A stretch of 64,000 nt of DNA from an uncultured Flammeovirgaceae bacterium (GTDB lineage: Bacteria > Bacteroidota > Bacteroidia > Cytophagales > Cyclobacteriaceae). Under the pieces are notes generated by a model. That model was given only the letters and a program-made list of their open reading frames with translations, made no database searches and was not told the DNA's origin. The DNA lies in NCBI GenBank assembly GCA_937883755.1, contig CAKZYA010000006.1, forward strand, positions 124,001 to 188,000, in the 5' to 3' direction. Shown one piece after another: positions 60,396 to 64,000 of the stretch; the first letter of the stretch is position 1, and each line of letters begins with the position of its first letter. Made by a program: the position numbers and the translations under genes.

Positions 60396-61404
60396 TTAGT
60401 TTTTTCAGCACTCCTACCACCTGATCTAACTGATTATCTAAGAAATCTAGATGAGTGACGAAGCGCACATCTTGCTTACCAAAAGTAACCGCCTTTACTC
60501 CGGCTTTCTCTAGCTGAGATAAGAAATGTTGAGGAGTAGTATCTTGAAGCGTAGCGATCACAATATTAGTTTCTACGGGAAGCACCGAAGTTACATAACT
60601 ACAATCCTGTAAAGCTTCAGCGAGTACTTTTGCCCGTTGATGATCTTCTCTTAGTTTTTCCACGTGATGATCAAGAGCGTAAATGCCAGCCGCTGCCAAA
60701 TAACCTGCCTGCCGCATTCCTCCCCCAAACACTTTTCTGACCCTCCGAGCTTGCTTAATAAGATCATGACTACCTACTAGTACTGAACCTACGGGAGCCC
60801 CCAACCCTTTAGATAGACAAACCGAAATAGAGGAAAAGTACTTTCCGTACTCTGCCGGCTCGTCACCTGTTGTTACCAACGCATTGAACACTCGCGCTCC
60901 ATCCAGGTGTAAGGCTAATTTGTGTTTTTGACAAACTTCGGCGATTTCCTTAATTTGATTTAGTTGGTAGCAAGCACCTCCTCCCTTATTCATCGTATTT
61001 TCCAGAGCCACCAGGCTAGTAGGTGGAAAGTGAACATCATCCGGATTAATAGCAGCATCAACCATTTCTGCTTTAAGAACTCCTCGTTCCCCGGTTAGCA
61101 ATCGCACTGATACTAGAGAGTTGTACGCCAATCCGCCACCCTCGTAGAGATAGATATGAGCATTACGGTGGCAGATGACCTCCTGCTGAGGCTGAGTTTG
61201 GGCACGAATGGCAATCTGGTTAGTCATCGTACCCGAAGGACAAAACAGTCCGGCTTCCATTCCAAAAGTACGAGCTGTCTTTTCCTCTAGTGCCTGTACA
61301 GTTGGGTCTTCGCCAAAAACATCATCTCCCACTTCAGCTTGTATCATAGCTTCTAGCATAGCAGGAGTGGGACAGGTGACAGTATCGCTGCGGAGGTCAA
61401 TCAT
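60379..61404 (-). CDS. ltaE: Low-specificity L-threonine aldolase
   Basis: 341 residues, fold-type I PLP enzyme. It starts [19 protein letters not shown] and has [31 protein letters not shown], and the PLP Lys in [19 protein letters not shown]. It splits L-threonine or allo-threonine to glycine and acetaldehyde. It stands alone on the minus strand. Confidence 0.95.
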   Translation of the reverse strand: MIDLRSDTVTCPTPAMLEAMIQAEVGDDVFGEDPTVQALEEKTARTFGMEAGLFCPSGTMTNQIAIRAQTQPQQEVICHRNAHIYLYEGGGLAYNSLVSVRLLTGERGVLKAEMVDAAINPDDVHFPPTSLVALENTMNKGGGACYQLNQIKEIAEVCQKHKLALHLDGARVFNALVTTGDEPAEYGKYFSSISVCLSKGLGAPVGSVLVGSHDLIKQARRVRKVFGGGMRQAGYLAAAGIYALDHHVEKLREDHQRAKVLAEALQDCSYVTSVLPVETNIVIATLQDTTPQHFLSQLEKAGVKAVTFGKQDVRFVTHLDFLDNQLDQVVGVLKKLNRQFA

Positions 61405-61637
61405 AGGTTTGGTGTTATAGCGCGTGGTGTTATGGCGACCGTCGCGCGGTGTTAATGTATCCTGGTGTTTATATGTTTAAGATTTACAGTAGCCCGAATC
61501 TTTCGGAACCAGAACACTTTAACATTGCTGATAAACCACTAAATTACTAGTAGAAACGGCAGATGCAAAAAAATACTGATTCTCACGCAACCTCTAGAAA
61601 AATTCCTGCATCTTACTGTTGAAATGCCCGAAAGCTT

Positions 61638-62204
61638 ATGGGATTAAACATCTACCAAAGTCGAACATTGGATACACTCGTTGACGGATTACGTAAGAAC
61701 GATAGCCGTTCGCAGCAGGCGGTATACGAGCGTTTTTCGCCTGTGATGTTCTCGGTGAGTCTACGCTACGTAAAGGATCACGATAGTGCCCAGGATGTTT
61801 TGCTCAACAGCTTTATGAAGGTGTTTAGTAATATTAAGCAGTTTAAAGGTGACGGAAGTTTTGAAGGTTGGATGCGACGCATTGTGGTGAACGAAGCCCT
61901 GATGTTTTTGCGAAAGCACAAGAATATGTCGGTAGAGGTAGATATTGAGGAGGCTCAGGACAGGGCAGCTACGACTTACGACCATCTAGAGGCCGAAGAG
62001 CTATTGAGTCTGGTTCAGCAGTTACCCGTTGGCTACCGAACTGTATTTAATATGTACGCCATTGAAGGCTATTCCCACGCCGAAATTGCTGAGAAACTTA
62101 ACATTAGCGAGGGTACTTCTAAATCACAATTGAGCCGGGCGAAGCAGTTGCTACGACAGATGTTGGATCGGCTCGATCAGTCCTATCAAGATCAAATCGG
62201 ATAA
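61638..62204 (+). CDS. ECF RNA polymerase sigma factor (second)
   Basis: 188 residues. Region 2 is seen in RSQQAVYERFSPVMFSVSLR and DSAQDVLLNSFMKVFSNI, then GDGSFEGWMRRIVVNEALMF. Region 4 is LPVGYRTVFNMYAIEGYSHA and EIAEKLNISEGTSKSQLSRA. The following gene starts 2 bp after its stop and is an anti-sigma-type membrane protein. No copy of the TGATGACC-N14-TCTAT element is found before it, so it is a separate circuit from the sigma at 23118. Confidence 0.93.
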   Translation: MGLNIYQSRTLDTLVDGLRKNDSRSQQAVYERFSPVMFSVSLRYVKDHDSAQDVLLNSFMKVFSNIKQFKGDGSFEGWMRRIVVNEALMFLRKHKNMSVEVDIEEAQDRAATTYDHLEAEELLSLVQQLPVGYRTVFNMYAIEGYSHAEIAEKLNISEGTSKSQLSRAKQLLRQMLDRLDQSYQDQIG

Positions 62205-62206
62205 TT

Positions 62207-62917
62207 ATGAACGATATTGAAAAATTATTTAAAGAAAATCTTGCCCAGCATCCGGTAGCTCCGCCACTGGGGGTTTGGGAACAACTTCAGCAAGCTCAGG
62301 CTGCGGATGAGCGGAAAAGGGGTTGGTGGTGGATAGCTGCTTCGGTTGCGCTGTTTTTACTTTTGGGCAGCGTTTTCCTACTAAATTATCAATCTATTTC
62401 GCCCGCTAACCCAGTTGCTACAGAATTAAGGGTTGAGGACGATCAGAAATCTGTTGAAGAAATACGTCCAACTCCTTTAGCAGAAGAAAAAGTTACAGCA
62501 AAAGTGCAAACTACTTCTCCGAAAAAGATGGAAAGCATTCCGGTGAAAAGTGAAGTGAGAAAAACCCCTAAGCTGAAACTGCCAGTGGAAGTAGTAAAAA
62601 TAAAACGTCCAGTAACATTAGCTAAGCTTAATGCAACTGTCCCTCAAGCAATGGAATCTGATCTTCCGAAACTGGTACAGGCACTGCCGGATCAGGCAAT
62701 TGCTCAAACTTTAGGAGAGGAAAGTCAATCCGTTACTATTATTTATAAATCGGGAACTGCGAAAAAGTCAGAACCCAATCGTCCATTAGAAAAAGCTTTT
62801 GCATTTTTGACTAATGTGAAGGAAGGTGGAGTAGGTTTCTCAGAGTTGCGTTCGGCCAAATCTGAGATTATTTCTAAGGCCTTTTCTAACAAACAAGAAT
62901 CTATGCCTGCCGAATAG
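62207..62917 (+). CDS. Membrane anti-sigma-like protein
   Basis: 236 residues. A short cytoplasmic part (1-43, with DIEKLFKENLAQHPVAPP and LGVWEQLQQAQAADERKR) is followed by a transmembrane helix at about 44-66 (WWIAASVALFLLLGSVFLL) and a Lys/Val/Pro-rich periplasmic part with no recognised fold. The gene begins 2 bp after the sigma gene, and the pattern is that of Bacteroidota anti-sigma factors. It probably ties the sigma to an envelope signal. Confidence 0.75.
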   Translation: MNDIEKLFKENLAQHPVAPPLGVWEQLQQAQAADERKRGWWWIAASVALFLLLGSVFLLNYQSISPANPVATELRVEDDQKSVEEIRPTPLAEEKVTAKVQTTSPKKMESIPVKSEVRKTPKLKLPVEVVKIKRPVTLAKLNATVPQAMESDLPKLVQALPDQAIAQTLGEESQSVTIIYKSGTAKKSEPNRPLEKAFAFLTNVKEGGVGFSELRSAKSEIISKAFSNKQESMPAE

Positions 62918-62955
62918 ACTAACCATTTATTAACCCATTTTTAAATTTAATTCTT

Positions 62956-64000
62956 ATGAAAACGTTATTCAGCATTTTGCTGTCCCTGATAATCTATGCC
63001 CCAGAAACTGTCGCCTTGGCAGCTGAACCGATTGTTCAAGATACCATCATCATTCGTTTGGGAGATGGCGAAGAGGTGATGATCATTTCTGAGAGTGGTA
63101 ATGAAGTAGAGTTGCTCAAGCAGTTTGATATGAATGCTATTTTGCGTGATCTGGAACATACGAACGATTCTACAACCGAAGGTAGCATCTACGTAGAAAT
63201 ACAAGACCAAACGGGAAAAAAGTACGACTTTGAAGAAGAAGAGATAGAGCTGACGTTAGAAGAGAAACTGGAACGCCTGGAAGAAAGAATGAGTGGGATA
63301 AGCTGGTCAGGTAATAGTTCTATGTCATCTTCTTCAGGATCATCTTCATCTTCTCAGAGTTCTCATCGCCGTCGCTCAGGTACATCTTCAACCATGATGT
63401 TTGATTTTGGGCTTAATAACTTTCTAAGCAACGGATCTTTCCCTGACGAAACCGATGAACTGTACGCCGTAAAGCCATTGGCTTCCTGGAATATTGCCTT
63501 AGGGATTACCAATACTACCCATATAGCTGGGCCGTTGCATCTGGAGTGGGGTGGGAACATCAACTGGTATAATTTTAAGTTTCAGAATGATCGTACCCGC
63601 ATGGAGAAAACTCCGGATGGTGTCGTTTTCTTTGAAGATTTAGATGTGGTTGATCCCCGCAAAAGTAAGTTTGTCGTCCCTTACTTAAATGCCCAGCTTG
63701 TACCCATGTTTCAATTTGGACGAGCGCGTCGGGATGGCTGGTTTCCATTAGATCGAGACGAGGATTCAGGTTTTCGGATTGGAATGGGCGGTTATGCCGG
63801 ATACCGAATCGGCAGTCGCCATAAAAATGTATTTGTAGAAGACAACGATCGGGAACGAGTGAAAAACCGGGTCAACTACTTCGTCAATAACTGGCGCTAC
63901 GGGGTTCGCTTCCAACTAGGCTTTCGGAGCTTTGACTTTTACGCAAACTATGACCTGAATGAGCTGTTCGTAGCAGGCAAGGGGCCAGAACTGAATGCCT
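62956..64000 (+). CDS. Outer-membrane beta-barrel-like protein, C-terminus cut by window edge
   Basis: About 348 residues are visible from the ATG at 62956; the frame runs past the right edge. It has a signal peptide (LFSILLSLIIYAPETVALAA), an acidic coiled stretch (EEEIELTLEEKLERLEERM), a Ser-rich linker (about 115-145), and then a region with alternating strands as in outer-membrane barrels (LHLEWGGNINWYNFKFQND, FRIGMGGYAGYRIG, YGVRFQLGFRSFDFYANYDL). It follows the anti-sigma gene by 38 bp on the same strand. It may be the envelope part of that sigma system. Confidence 0.8.
   Translation, partial: MKTLFSILLSLIIYAPETVALAAEPIVQDTIIIRLGDGEEVMIISESGNEVELLKQFDMNAILRDLEHTNDSTTEGSIYVEIQDQTGKKYDFEEEEIELTLEEKLERLEERMSGISWSGNSSMSSSSGSSSSSQSSHRRRSGTSSTMMFDFGLNNFLSNGSFPDETDELYAVKPLASWNIALGITNTTHIAGPLHLEWGGNINWYNFKFQNDRTRMEKTPDGVVFFEDLDVVDPRKSKFVVPYLNAQLVPMFQFGRARRDGWFPLDRDEDSGFRIGMGGYAGYRIGSRHKNVFVEDNDRERVKNRVNYFVNNWRYGVRFQLGFRSFDFYANYDLNELFVAGKGPELNA

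Overview
The window looks like a chromosomal segment of a free-living, probably marine, gliding bacterium of the Bacteroidota, most likely order Cytophagales. The evidence is the gliding genes gldA, gldF and gldG, two paired PSD1/DUF1501 degradation loci, CHAT-TPR and VPS10-type secreted proteins, ECF sigma factors paired with membrane anti-sigma proteins, little Shine-Dalgarno signal and a moderate GC content. There is no phage, transposon, rRNA, tRNA or CRISPR array that I can recognise.

Layout. 1-13.4 kb: two copies of a planctomycete-type cytochrome c / DUF1553 protein (one cut by the left edge, one complete with its DUF1501 partner). Each has its own divergent regulator: a membrane-anchored winged-helix protein for the first and an AraC protein for the second. 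A WYL regulator, a small protein and a DUF4132 giant lie between them. 14.5-18.8 kb: a CHAT-protease-like TPR protein abutting an unknown internally duplicated protein. 18.9-25.7 kb: the most unusual region, with four tandem exported paralogs sharing a YDxGLQM-type domain (the last truncated), an ECF sigma factor, a TPR-bearing anti-sigma protein and a beta-propeller lipoprotein. Five of the transcription units here carry the same bipartite element, TGATGACY-N14-TCKAT, always with the same spacing. I read this as an autoregulated ECF promoter, so the region appears to be a self-contained sigma-factor regulon.

25.8-42.2 kb is mostly housekeeping: amidase, GH43-like propeller, SppA, FolK, a MoeB-rhodanese enzyme, L-2-hydroxyglutarate oxidase, a SulP transporter, the GldAFG transporter, and an operon that begins with hisE. 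42.2-50.3 kb is a histidine operon in conserved order (hisH, hisA, hisF, hisE) broken by insertions: a VPS10-type secreted protein on the opposite strand, a small unknown gene, and a GbsR/MarR regulator plus SDR epimerase pair that carry matching palindromic operators. A terminator-bounded possible small RNA lies upstream of hisE.

50.4-61.4 kb holds a sulfatase and a nearly complete phenylalanine/tyrosine degradation operon (phhA, flavin reductase, fahA, amino-acid dehydrogenase, hmgA, hppD) with a divergent Lrp-type regulator, then a DinB-like lipoprotein and threonine aldolase. The window ends with a second ECF sigma / anti-sigma pair followed by an outer-membrane beta-barrel gene cut by the right edge.

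Start codons were re-examined: GTG is likely for the WYL, amidase, folK, lhgO and Lrp genes, and TTG for fahA and gldG. Functions come from recognised motifs and family memory; no database search was possible.
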